Both the position numbers and the translations under genes were made by a program. Of a stretch of 64,000 bases of DNA, positions 50,712 to 58,158 are shown in pieces (positions within the stretch are counted from its first letter, which is position 1; the number at the start of each line of letters is the position of its first letter). The stretch comes from Haloarchaeobius litoreus (GTDB taxonomy: Archaea; Halobacteriota; Halobacteria; Halobacteriales; Natrialbaceae), in the NCBI RefSeq assembly GCF_024495425.1, contig NZ_JANHJR010000003.1:434001-498000 (forward strand). The letters run 5' to 3'. The notes beneath the pieces were generated by a model, which had not been told where the DNA came from, did no database searches, and saw only the letters and a program-made list of their open reading frames with translations.

Positions 50712-50755
50712 CTGTTCTCATCTATTCGTAGGACCGTGGACCCCATAAGTGTAAT

Positions 50756-50790
50756 CTGAAATACATTTCTGTAAGCGCGTGTACTGAAAT
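50756..50790. promoter_or_regulatory. Inverted repeat upstream of the small membrane protein
   Basis: GAAAT-AC-ATTTC (50758-50769) is a 12-base palindrome, with a third TGAAAT copy near 50784-50789, about 50-80 bases upstream of the ATG. It is AT-rich amid a G+C-rich background and could be an Lrp- or TrmB-type site. Confidence 0.3.
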
Positions 50791-50850
50791 TCCCTTCACC
50801 ACCGGTCGCAGACAGGAGTGAGAGACGGAGAAACCGGACAGCGGCCGCGG

Positions 50851-51759
50851 TCAGTCGTCCGCCGGAACCGCGGCCGTGCGCTCGACATCGGCGACGGCGA
50901 GGTCGTCGTCGATGGTGACCGCGAGGGAGTCGCCGTCGAGCTCGATGGTCACGGTGACAGAGAACGGGTCCATCGAGTGGACGGTCGTGCCGTGGTCGGA
51001 GACGCACCAGGGGAGCTCCCAGTACGGCGTGCCGTTGAGGTCGATGCCGTGCTCGCGGTGGAAGTGGACCACGTCGGACTGGTCGAGCAGCACGAGACCG
51101 ATGGCCGAGCAGAGCGAGTGACCGCACTGCTGGCAGACGTGCTCGACGCGGACGTCCGAGCCGATGCAGCAGTCGCCCTCGCGCTCGACGTGGCTCGCCA
51201 TCCGCCCGCTGCACTCGGGACAGACGCCGTCGGCGGCGAGGCAGTGGAGGTGGCGGACGCGCTGGTCGAACGCTCGCATCACCTCGTCGCGGTCGCGGTC
51301 GGTCAGCCCTCCCGGCGGGAACGGGTACTCGCCGTGGGGGTGGCCGCAGTCGGCACACTCGATGCCGATGGTCTCGTCCTCGTATGCGGCGACGAGCGAG
51401 CCACCGCAGGTGACGCAGTCGGCGTCCAGTCCGTGCGGCCCCCAGCGCGGGTTCTGGTTGAACTCGCCGGCGATGACCGCCCGAACCACCTTCGTGCCGG
51501 CGTAGCGCAGGTCGTAGCCGTCGTCCGTGTTCACGACGAACTGGTCGGTGAGCTGCTGGAGGTGGTAGTTGAACTGGGCGCTGTCGCGCATCCCGACGGT
51601 CTCGCGGAGGTCCGAGAACCGGACCGGTCGCTCCTCGGCCCGCCAGAGCGCCTCGAGGATGGACAGCCGCGTCTCGTTGCCCACCACCGAGAACGCCTTC
51701 GCGGGCGCGACGCAGGCCTCGCACTCGTTGATGTCCGGTTTGCTGTCCGGTCTGCTCAT
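50851..51759 (-). CDS. ArsR-type winged-helix regulator with zinc ribbons
   Basis: A 302-residue regulator. Residues about 12-85 are an ArsR-type winged helix (NETRLSILEALWRAEERPVRFSDL...). The rest carries several CxxC pairs (DCVTCGG, IECADCGHPHG, CPECSGR, CQQCGHS) consistent with two or three zinc ribbons (DUF7351-like). Such proteins are common haloarchaeal regulators of unknown target. ATG 51759 is supported by a TATA-like CTTTACTTGG 24-33 bases upstream. Single gene. Confidence 0.85.
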   Translation of the reverse strand: MSRPDSKPDINECEACVAPAKAFSVVGNETRLSILEALWRAEERPVRFSDLRETVGMRDSAQFNYHLQQLTDQFVVNTDDGYDLRYAGTKVVRAVIAGEFNQNPRWGPHGLDADCVTCGGSLVAAYEDETIGIECADCGHPHGEYPFPPGGLTDRDRDEVMRAFDQRVRHLHCLAADGVCPECSGRMASHVEREGDCCIGSDVRVEHVCQQCGHSLCSAIGLVLLDQSDVVHFHREHGIDLNGTPYWELPWCVSDHGTTVHSMDPFSVTVTIELDGDSLAVTIDDDLAVADVERTAAVPADD

Positions 51760-51973
51760 AGACAGTCGTTCGTGAGCATCCAAGTAAAGCGTTCCCTGTA
51801 GCTCGTTTTGGTCCAGTTTCTGACATCTCCCGGCCGCGGGTTCAAGTGAGATGCCGGGGGCAACGGCGGCGTGCCCTGACGAGTCCCCGCGGACCGGTCA
51901 GCGGTCGTACGGCACATCGGTCCGCGCCCCTCCCTCGTGCCGTCTGTACGCCCTCCGATAGCGACGGCCCCGC

Positions 51974-52945
51974 TCAACCGAAGCGGTCCAGCCCCGCCTG
52001 CCTGCTCGCCAGCCCGTCCGGCTCCGCCACCCAGCCCGTCCGTCGGTCGCGTTCGCCCGCCACGTCGACCGACGGCGGGTCGTCCCCTTCGAAACCCGGA
52101 CAGTCCGGCCCGCACTCGTTGCCGGGGTCGACCACACGGCCCTTCCACTCGCAACGCGGGAGGCCACCACCGCCAGCGGCGGCTTCGTCCCGGACCCGCG
52201 CACAGCCGGGGAACTCGTCGACTCGCCAGCCCTTGCCGTAGGCACGCTCGGCCAGCCGGCGTCGCGCCCGGGCCTTGGCCGTCGGGCTCGCGAGGCGCAC
52301 CTCCGTCCAGCCGGCGTGCTCCTCGACGATCTCGGTCCCGTGCTCGTCGACCGGCAGCGGCGTCGCCTCCCTGACGACGCTGCGGTCCAGCGTCTCGGGG
52401 TCGAAGCGCCAGACGCCGACCGCATCGGGGAGACGGTTCAGATGCGCCCGGGTGACGTGGCTCGCCGTCGCCAGCACCACCTCGTCGACGAGCCCCAGCC
52501 GGACATCCTTCAGGAGCTGTGTCTCCAGATCGCCCGGCGCGCCGAGGTCGGGCTTGTTCTCGACGGCGACGAGCCGGTCGAACCAGCCGTCCGGGTAGCG
52601 ACACGCTCGCCGGACGTGCTCCGCCCCCGCGGTCGGGTCGCGCTCGAAGAAGCCCACCTCGACGGCGCGCTCGACGATGCCACGGGCCCGCTCCGCCGGC
52701 AGATCGAACGCCCCGCGCCAGTCCCGCGAGCGGCCACGCCCGACATCGCTCTCGATGGCCCGGCGGGGGATGGACCGCCCGGTGATGGCGGCACGGTCGT
52801 CGAACGTCGGGCCTGGTTCGACCACGACCACGTCGAGCACCCGGCGCGCACTGTGGACGCCGCCGCCCAGCTGTCGCGCGAGCACGCCGTCGACCTCGCG
52901 CTCCAGACTGGCACAGAGCCGCTGTTCGAACGCGAATTCGCGCAC
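51974..52945 (-). CDS. DUF5787 family protein
   Basis: A 323-residue protein starting at a GTG as MREFAFEQRLCASLE, matching the DUF5787 family found across haloarchaea. It contains a nuclease-like pattern (VLDVVVVEPGP, then VAVENKPDLG, which resembles a PD-(D/E)xK core) and an unusual Cys pair near the C terminus (NECGPDCPGFEGDD). Function is unproven; an endonuclease-like role is inference. The upstream frame stays open but composition degrades, so GTG 52945 is preferred. Confidence 0.75.
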   Translation of the reverse strand: MREFAFEQRLCASLEREVDGVLARQLGGGVHSARRVLDVVVVEPGPTFDDRAAITGRSIPRRAIESDVGRGRSRDWRGAFDLPAERARGIVERAVEVGFFERDPTAGAEHVRRACRYPDGWFDRLVAVENKPDLGAPGDLETQLLKDVRLGLVDEVVLATASHVTRAHLNRLPDAVGVWRFDPETLDRSVVREATPLPVDEHGTEIVEEHAGWTEVRLASPTAKARARRRLAERAYGKGWRVDEFPGCARVRDEAAAGGGGLPRCEWKGRVVDPGNECGPDCPGFEGDDPPSVDVAGERDRRTGWVAEPDGLASRQAGLDRFG

Positions 52946-53056
52946 AGGCGGGGTTGGTCTCGCGGGGGTAAATATCCGTCTCCGAGCGACGTCGACTCGC
53001 CGACGGACCGACTTCGTGTGGGTAGCTATTTCTGCCCGACGGGAGAACGGCCGGCA

Positions 53057-54889
53057 ATGGCCGTCCCAGAACCCACGACGGCGATGCTCGTGGTGTTCGC
53101 CATCACCGCCGTAGCGCTGCTGTCGTTCGTGGCGGAGGTCGTCTCCCCGGACGTGACGGCGCTCTCGGTGCTCGTCTCCCTGGTCGTCCTCGAACCGTGG
53201 ACAACCGTCGGCCCGGCGACGGCCATCTCCGGCTTCGCGAGTGCCGCGACCGTGACCATCATGGCGATGTACATGTTGAGCGAGGGAGTCCAGCGGACCG
53301 GCGCGGTCCAGTGGCTCGGTGCGGTCCTCGCCCGCGTGACCGACGGCAACGAGCGGCGCGTCCTCGCCGCGACGGTCGGAACGACGGGGCCACTCGCCGG
53401 CATCGTCAACAACACGCCGGTCGTCGCCGTCTTCATCCCGATGATCAGCGACCTCGCCGAGGAGAGCCACCTCTCACCGTCGAAGTTCCTCATCCCGCTC
53501 TCCTACGCCGCCATGCTCGGGGGAACGCTGACGCTCATCGGGACATCGACGAACATCGTCGCCTCCGACCTCGTCGCGACCGACCTGGTGCCCGACCACG
53601 GTCCCATCGGGATGTTCGAACTCACGCCGCTGGGGGTCGTCGTCCTGCTCGTCGGGAGCGTCTACCTGTTGACGGTCGCCCCGCGACTGCTCCCCGAGCG
53701 GGTGCCGGCGACGCTCGACGTGACCGACACCTACGAGGTCAGCGACTACCTCGCGCAGGTCCGGGTCCGGGAGTCCTCCGCGCTGGTCGGCCAGCGCGTC
53801 GAGGACGCCTTCACGTCGATGGACCTCGACGTCGACGTGCTCCAGCTCGTCCGCGACGAGGAGGTGTTCATCGCGCCCGGCAGCGACCGCGACATCGTGG
53901 CTGGCGACGTGCTCACCGTCCGCGCGAACCTGCAGGACGTGAACCGCTTCGCGGAGGCGTACGACCTCCGGCAGCTTCCCCGCGAGGAGGTGAGCGGCGA
54001 CAGCCTGAGCGCGCCGTGGATACGCGGCGAACTGCTCGAACTCGTCATCCCTCCGGAGTCGGAGTTCGTGGGCGATACCCTCGCCGAACTGCGGTTCCGG
54101 GAACGGTACGGCGGAACGGTTATGGCCATCCGACGCGGGAGTCGGGTCACCCACGAGCGTCTCGACGCGTTCGAACTCTCGGGCGGCGACTCCCTGCTCG
54201 TCTACGCCACCTCGACGGCGGCCGAACTGCTCGCGGACGAGGACGAGGTACTGGTGACGCGCGGGCCGGCCGACGAGACGGAGAAGCCCGCGCTCTCGCC
54301 GAAGACGCCCGTCGCCGTCGGTATCCTGCTCACCGTCATCGGTCTCGCGGCGTTCACGCACTTCCCCATCGTCGTCACCGCCCTCGGTGGCGTCGTCGCG
54401 ATGGTCGTCACCGGCTGTCTCGACATCGACGACGCCTACGACGCGGTGTCGTGGAACGTCATCTTCCTGCTCGCGGGTATCCTCCCGCTGTCGGCCGCGC
54501 TCCAGGCGTCCGGCGGTGCGGACTACCTCGCCGACCTGCTGGTGCTGTTGGCCGAGGGAGCCGACCTGCTGCTGGTCGTCGGCGCGTTCTACGTGCTGAC
54601 GGGCCTGCTCGCGAACGTCATCACGCCGGTCGCGAGCGTCGCGCTGCTGGTGCCGGTTGCGGCACAGTCCGCGAACGAACTCGGCGCCGACCCGTTCTCG
54701 TTCGTGCTCGCGGTCACGTTCGCCGGCTCGACGGCGTTCATGACGCCCATCGGCTACCAGACGAACCTGATGGTGTACGGGCCGGGCGGCTACCGGTTCA
54801 CGGACTACCTGCGCGTCGGCGCGCCGCTCCAGCTGCTGCTCGCGGTCGTGACGACGCTGGGGATCGGCGTGCTGTGGCCGCCGGGGTGA
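53057..54889 (+). CDS. SLC13/DASS-type permease with TrkA-C domains
   Basis: A 610-residue transporter. About 11-12 membrane helices flank two RCK C-terminal (TrkA-C) domains at residues 228-300 and 322-400. Diagnostic segments are NNTPVVAVFIP (about 118-128), GTSTN (162-166) and NVITPVASVALLVP in the second half. The family imports dicarboxylates or sulfate with sodium; the RCK pair probably regulates it. ATG 53057 is chosen because the encoded protein then begins with a membrane-associated start. Confidence 0.88.
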   Translation: MAVPEPTTAMLVVFAITAVALLSFVAEVVSPDVTALSVLVSLVVLEPWTTVGPATAISGFASAATVTIMAMYMLSEGVQRTGAVQWLGAVLARVTDGNERRVLAATVGTTGPLAGIVNNTPVVAVFIPMISDLAEESHLSPSKFLIPLSYAAMLGGTLTLIGTSTNIVASDLVATDLVPDHGPIGMFELTPLGVVVLLVGSVYLLTVAPRLLPERVPATLDVTDTYEVSDYLAQVRVRESSALVGQRVEDAFTSMDLDVDVLQLVRDEEVFIAPGSDRDIVAGDVLTVRANLQDVNRFAEAYDLRQLPREEVSGDSLSAPWIRGELLELVIPPESEFVGDTLAELRFRERYGGTVMAIRRGSRVTHERLDAFELSGGDSLLVYATSTAAELLADEDEVLVTRGPADETEKPALSPKTPVAVGILLTVIGLAAFTHFPIVVTALGGVVAMVVTGCLDIDDAYDAVSWNVIFLLAGILPLSAALQASGGADYLADLLVLLAEGADLLLVVGAFYVLTGLLANVITPVASVALLVPVAAQSANELGADPFSFVLAVTFAGSTAFMTPIGYQTNLMVYGPGGYRFTDYLRVGAPLQLLLAVVTTLGIGVLWPPG

Positions 54890-54943
54890 GACGGGGGACG
54901 AGAGCACACACCCGGTATCAGTCGTCCGTCCCGGCCATCACCG

Positions 54944-55150
54944 ATGTATTCGTCCAACGGTACCTCCATGCTGCTCGGAATCGTCGTCGTACAGCTCGGC
55001 ATCCTCATCCTGACGACACAGGGTGCCAGCGGCGACCTCGTCGAGGTCGCTTCGCTGGTGTTCGGCCTCGGCGCGGTGGTCGTGACGCCGGTCTGGACCC
55101 TGCTGGAGGTGTCCGATTCGGGGGCAAGCGGAACCGAGACGGCCGAGTAA
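54944..55150 (+). CDS. Small two-helix membrane protein, third type
   Basis: A 68-residue protein with two hydrophobic helices (about 8-26 and 33-52) and a Glu/Ser-rich tail. No family recognised. It follows the SLC13 gene by 54 bases. An internal ATG at 54968 would remove eight hydrophilic residues. TATA-like GGTATCAG is about 30 bases upstream, so it may be separate. Confidence 0.5.
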   Translation: MYSSNGTSMLLGIVVVQLGILILTTQGASGDLVEVASLVFGLGAVVVTPVWTLLEVSDSGASGTETAE

Positions 55151-55170
55151 CGGGCGTCTGAGAACGGTGG

Positions 55171-55180
55171 GTTTATCAAG
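55171..55180 (+). promoter_or_regulatory. TATA box of the aIF2-gamma cluster
   Basis: GTTTATCAAG lies 37-46 bases before the ATG at 55217, implying a leader of roughly 15-20 bases for the translation factor operon. Confidence 0.5.
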
Positions 55181-55216
55181 CGCACAGGGGTAGTCGTAGC
55201 CAAGATTACTCTCGAT

Positions 55217-56452
55217 ATGGCAGGAAACCACCAACAACCGGAGGTGAACATCGGACTCGTCGGCCACGTCGACCACGGGAAGACGACACTCGTGCAGGCA
55301 CTCAGCGGCGAGTGGACCGACCAGCACTCCGAGGAGATGAAGCGTGGCATCTCCATCCGCCTCGGCTACGCGGACGCCACGTTCCGCCGCTGCCCCGAGT
55401 GCGAGGAGCCCGACGCGTACACCGTCGCCGACCACTGCGAGGAACACGATGTGGACACCGAGGTCGTCCGCACGGTCTCGTTCGTCGACGCGCCCGGTCA
55501 CGAGACGCTGATGGCGACGATGCTCTCCGGCGCGGCCATCATGGACGGTGCGGTCCTCGTCGTGAGCGCGACCGAGGACGTGCCCCAGGCCCAGACCGAG
55601 GAGCACCTGATGGCGCTCGACATCATCGGCATCGAGAACATCGTCATCGCCCAGAACAAGGTCGACCTCGTCGACGCCGACCGCGCCCGCGAGAACTACG
55701 AGCAGATCACGGAGTTCGTCTCGGGCACCGTCGCCGAGGACGCACCGATCATCCCGGTCAGCGCCGGGCAGGAGGTCAACATCGACGTGCTCATCGACGC
55801 CATCGAGACGCGAATCCCGACGCCCGAACGCGACCCCGACGCCGACGCACGGATGCACGTCGCGCGGTCGTTCGACATCAACCGACCGGGCACCACGTGG
55901 GACCAGCTCAAGGGCGGCGTCATCGGCGGGTCGCTCGTCAGCGGCCGGCTCCACACGGACGACGACATCGAGGTCCGCCCGGGCCGCGAGGTCGAGGAGG
56001 GCGGCCAGACGGAGTACCGTCCCATCGAGACGACCATCCGCTCGCTCCAGGCGGGCGGCCAGACCGTCGACGAGGCGTCGCCCGGCGGCCTGCTCGGTGT
56101 CGGCACCGGGCTCGACCCTTCCTACACGAAGGGTGACGCGCTCGCCGGCCAGATCGCCGGCCCTCCGGGGACGCTCCCGCCGACGTGGGACGCGTTCACG
56201 ATGTCCGTCGACCTGCTCGACCGCGTCGTCGGCGACGACATGGGCGAGGTCGAGGACATCAACACCGGCGAGCCCCTGATGCTCACGGTCGGCACCGCCA
56301 CCACGGTCGGTGCGGTCACCTCCGCCCGCGAGGGCGAGTGCGAGGTCAACCTCAAGCGGCCGGTGTGTGCACCCGACGGCGCGAAGATCGCCATCAACCG
56401 CCGCGTCGGCGCACGCTGGCGGCTCATCGGAGTCGGCACGCTCCAGGGATAG
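55217..56452 (+). CDS. eif2g: Translation initiation factor aIF2 subunit gamma
   Basis: A 411-residue GTPase that carries initiator Met-tRNA to the ribosome. The G1 motif GHVDHGKT is at residues 16-23, and G3 VDAPGHE and G4 NKVD follow. A zinc knuckle ([19 protein letters not shown]) lies in the switch 1 region. Its product and the two following genes form a conserved archaeal cluster (PIN protein, RpoE', RpoE''), an arrangement common in haloarchaea. Start codons follow closely, indicating an operon. Confidence 0.97.
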   Translation: MAGNHQQPEVNIGLVGHVDHGKTTLVQALSGEWTDQHSEEMKRGISIRLGYADATFRRCPECEEPDAYTVADHCEEHDVDTEVVRTVSFVDAPGHETLMATMLSGAAIMDGAVLVVSATEDVPQAQTEEHLMALDIIGIENIVIAQNKVDLVDADRARENYEQITEFVSGTVAEDAPIIPVSAGQEVNIDVLIDAIETRIPTPERDPDADARMHVARSFDINRPGTTWDQLKGGVIGGSLVSGRLHTDDDIEVRPGREVEEGGQTEYRPIETTIRSLQAGGQTVDEASPGGLLGVGTGLDPSYTKGDALAGQIAGPPGTLPPTWDAFTMSVDLLDRVVGDDMGEVEDINTGEPLMLTVGTATTVGAVTSAREGECEVNLKRPVCAPDGAKIAINRRVGARWRLIGVGTLQG

Positions 56453-56455
56453 CCG

Positions 56456-56842
56456 ATGTCGACACGGGTCGCCCTCGACACGAACGCGCTCATGATGCCC
56501 GTCGAGCTGGACGTGCGGCTGTTCGACGAGCTGGACCGCCTCGTGGAGGGTGCCGACCCGGTCGCGCCGCAGGCAGTCGTCGAGGAGCTCCGTCGCCTCT
56601 CAGAGAAGGGCGGCGAAGAGGGGACCGCCGCCAACGTCGGTCACGACCTCGTCACGGAACGCTGCCTCATCGTCGACACGGAGGAATCGTACGCCGACGA
56701 CGCCATCGTCGAACTCGCCCGCGAGGGCCACGCCGCGTACGTCGTCACGAACGACCTGCCCCTGCGCGACCGCGTCCTCGACGCGGGCGTTCCGGTAATA
56801 GCTTTACGGGGCAAGAACAAACTTGCAGTAACTCAACCATAA
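56456..56842 (+). CDS. PIN-domain protein
   Basis: A 128-residue protein with ALDTNALMMP at the start and scattered acidic residues, the arrangement of a PIN-type nuclease active site. It starts three bases after the aIF2-gamma stop and ends four bases before RpoE'. Similar proteins in archaea are related to Utp24/Fcf1-type rRNA-processing endonucleases; here the linkage with translation and transcription genes favours an RNA-processing role over a toxin. Activity is not proven. Confidence 0.82.
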   Translation: MSTRVALDTNALMMPVELDVRLFDELDRLVEGADPVAPQAVVEELRRLSEKGGEEGTAANVGHDLVTERCLIVDTEESYADDAIVELAREGHAAYVVTNDLPLRDRVLDAGVPVIALRGKNKLAVTQP

Positions 56843-56846
56843 ACAG

Positions 56847-57416
56847 ATGTACAAACGCGTCAGGCTCAAGGACACGGTCGAGGTGCCGCCGGAGGAGCTC
56901 GGGGACGTCAGCCCGGACCTCGTGAAGAAACTGTTGCAGGACAAGCTCGAAGGTCGCATGGACGAGGACGTCGGGAGCGTCGTCACCGTGACGAGGGTCC
57001 ACGACATCGGCGAGGGTACGGTCCTCCCGAACCGTCCGGGCGTCTACTACGAGGCGGACTTCGACGCCGTCACGTTCGACCCGCAGATGCAGGAGGTCGT
57101 CGACGGGACCGTCGTCGAGGTCGTCGAGTTCGGTGCCTTCGTCGGCATCGGTCCGGTCGACGGGCTGCTCCACGTCTCGCAGATCTCGGACGAGTACCTC
57201 GCGTTCGACCACGAGAACCAGCAGCTCGCCTCCAACGAGTCCAACCGCACGCTCGGTGTCGACGACGCCGTCCGGGCGCGCATCGTCACCAAGAGTATCG
57301 ACGAGCGCAACCCGCGGGACTCGAAGATCGGGCTGACGGCGAAACAGCCCGGTCTCGGCAAGCACGGCTGGCTCGAGGAGGACAGACAGAAGCGCGAAGC
57401 GCAGGCGGGTGATTAG
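56847..57416 (+). CDS. rpoE1: RNA polymerase subunit E' (Rpo7)
   Basis: A 189-residue subunit homologous to Rpb7, which with Rpo4 forms the polymerase stalk and binds emerging RNA. An N-terminal RNP-like domain (about 1-80) precedes an S1 domain (about 82-165, with VVEVVEFGAFVGIGPVDGLLH). The N terminus (MYKRVRLKDTVEVPPEELGD) is typical. Confidence 0.96.
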   Translation: MYKRVRLKDTVEVPPEELGDVSPDLVKKLLQDKLEGRMDEDVGSVVTVTRVHDIGEGTVLPNRPGVYYEADFDAVTFDPQMQEVVDGTVVEVVEFGAFVGIGPVDGLLHVSQISDEYLAFDHENQQLASNESNRTLGVDDAVRARIVTKSIDERNPRDSKIGLTAKQPGLGKHGWLEEDRQKREAQAGD

Positions 57417-57614
57417 ATGGCGCAAGACAGAGTCGTCTGCCGCGAGTGCCACCGGGTGAACGAGCCGAACAACGCGACGTGTGAGTCCTGTGGCTCCAGC
57501 TCGCTGACGGAGGACTGGGCGGGCTACGTCATCATCGCCCACCCCGAGCGCTCCGACATCGCCACCGAGATGGAGGTCACGGAGCCCGGCAAGTACGCGC
57601 TGAAGGTCCGTTGA
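57417..57614 (+). CDS. rpoE2: RNA polymerase-associated Spt4 (RpoE'')
   Basis: A 65-residue zinc-binding protein with CRECHRVN and CESCGSSSL, homologous to Spt4, the partner of Spt5 in elongation. ATG 57417 directly follows the RpoE' stop, so the two are coupled. Length is normal. Confidence 0.95.
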   Translation: MAQDRVVCRECHRVNEPNNATCESCGSSSLTEDWAGYVIIAHPERSDIATEMEVTEPGKYALKVR

Positions 57615-57615
57615 C

Positions 57616-58158
57616 GTGAGCGGGGACAGCGACGGGACGGTCCTACTGACGCTGCCCGAGTCGCTCCGCAGCGCGTTCAAGGAGCCGCTGGGCCCGGTCG
57701 AGACCGACGCGAACACACTTCTGCAGGACGTTTCGGGGCCGCTCGTCGCCGTCGGCGACATCGTCACCTACCACTTCGTGAGTGCCGGGCGACAGCCCGA
57801 CGTGGCGCTGGTCGACGAGCGCACGAAGCGCGCACCGGTCGACGACGCCGTCCGCGAGGCGGTCGTCGACGCCGACGTGAGCGTGCCGAACCCCGCAGGC
57901 ACCATCACCGAGGAGCTGCTCGTCGCGCTCCGCGAGGCGCTCGAAGACGGCGAGACGACGACCATCTTCGTCGACGGCGAGGAGGACCTCGCGACGCTCC
58001 CCGCGGTCCTGCTCGCGCCCGAGGGTGCGAGCGTCGTCTACGGCCAGCCCGACGAAGGCATGGTCCACGTCGAAGTGACGGCGGAGAACAAGCGGGAGAT
58101 GCGTTCGTTGCTCGACCGGATGGACGGCGACCACGGGCGGGTCGCCGAGCTGCTCTAG
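57616..58158 (+). CDS. GTP-dependent dephospho-CoA kinase
   Basis: A 180-residue protein of the archaeal DUF359 family, which phosphorylates dephospho-CoA using GTP in CoA synthesis. The segments GDIVTYHF, NPAGTITEEL and FVDGEEDLATLPAVLLAP are typical. The start is GTG 57616. It is the last gene in the informational cluster, so a CoA enzyme in a transcription operon is a conserved oddity. Its stop shares a CTAG with the convergent chemoreceptor's stop. Confidence 0.88.
   Translation: MSGDSDGTVLLTLPESLRSAFKEPLGPVETDANTLLQDVSGPLVAVGDIVTYHFVSAGRQPDVALVDERTKRAPVDDAVREAVVDADVSVPNPAGTITEELLVALREALEDGETTTIFVDGEEDLATLPAVLLAPEGASVVYGQPDEGMVHVEVTAENKREMRSLLDRMDGDHGRVAELL

Noticed and set aside
51800-51880. 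Possible tRNA-like GGGTTCAAGT near the regulator gene
   Set aside because: No matching stems in the surroundings and no complete cloverleaf.
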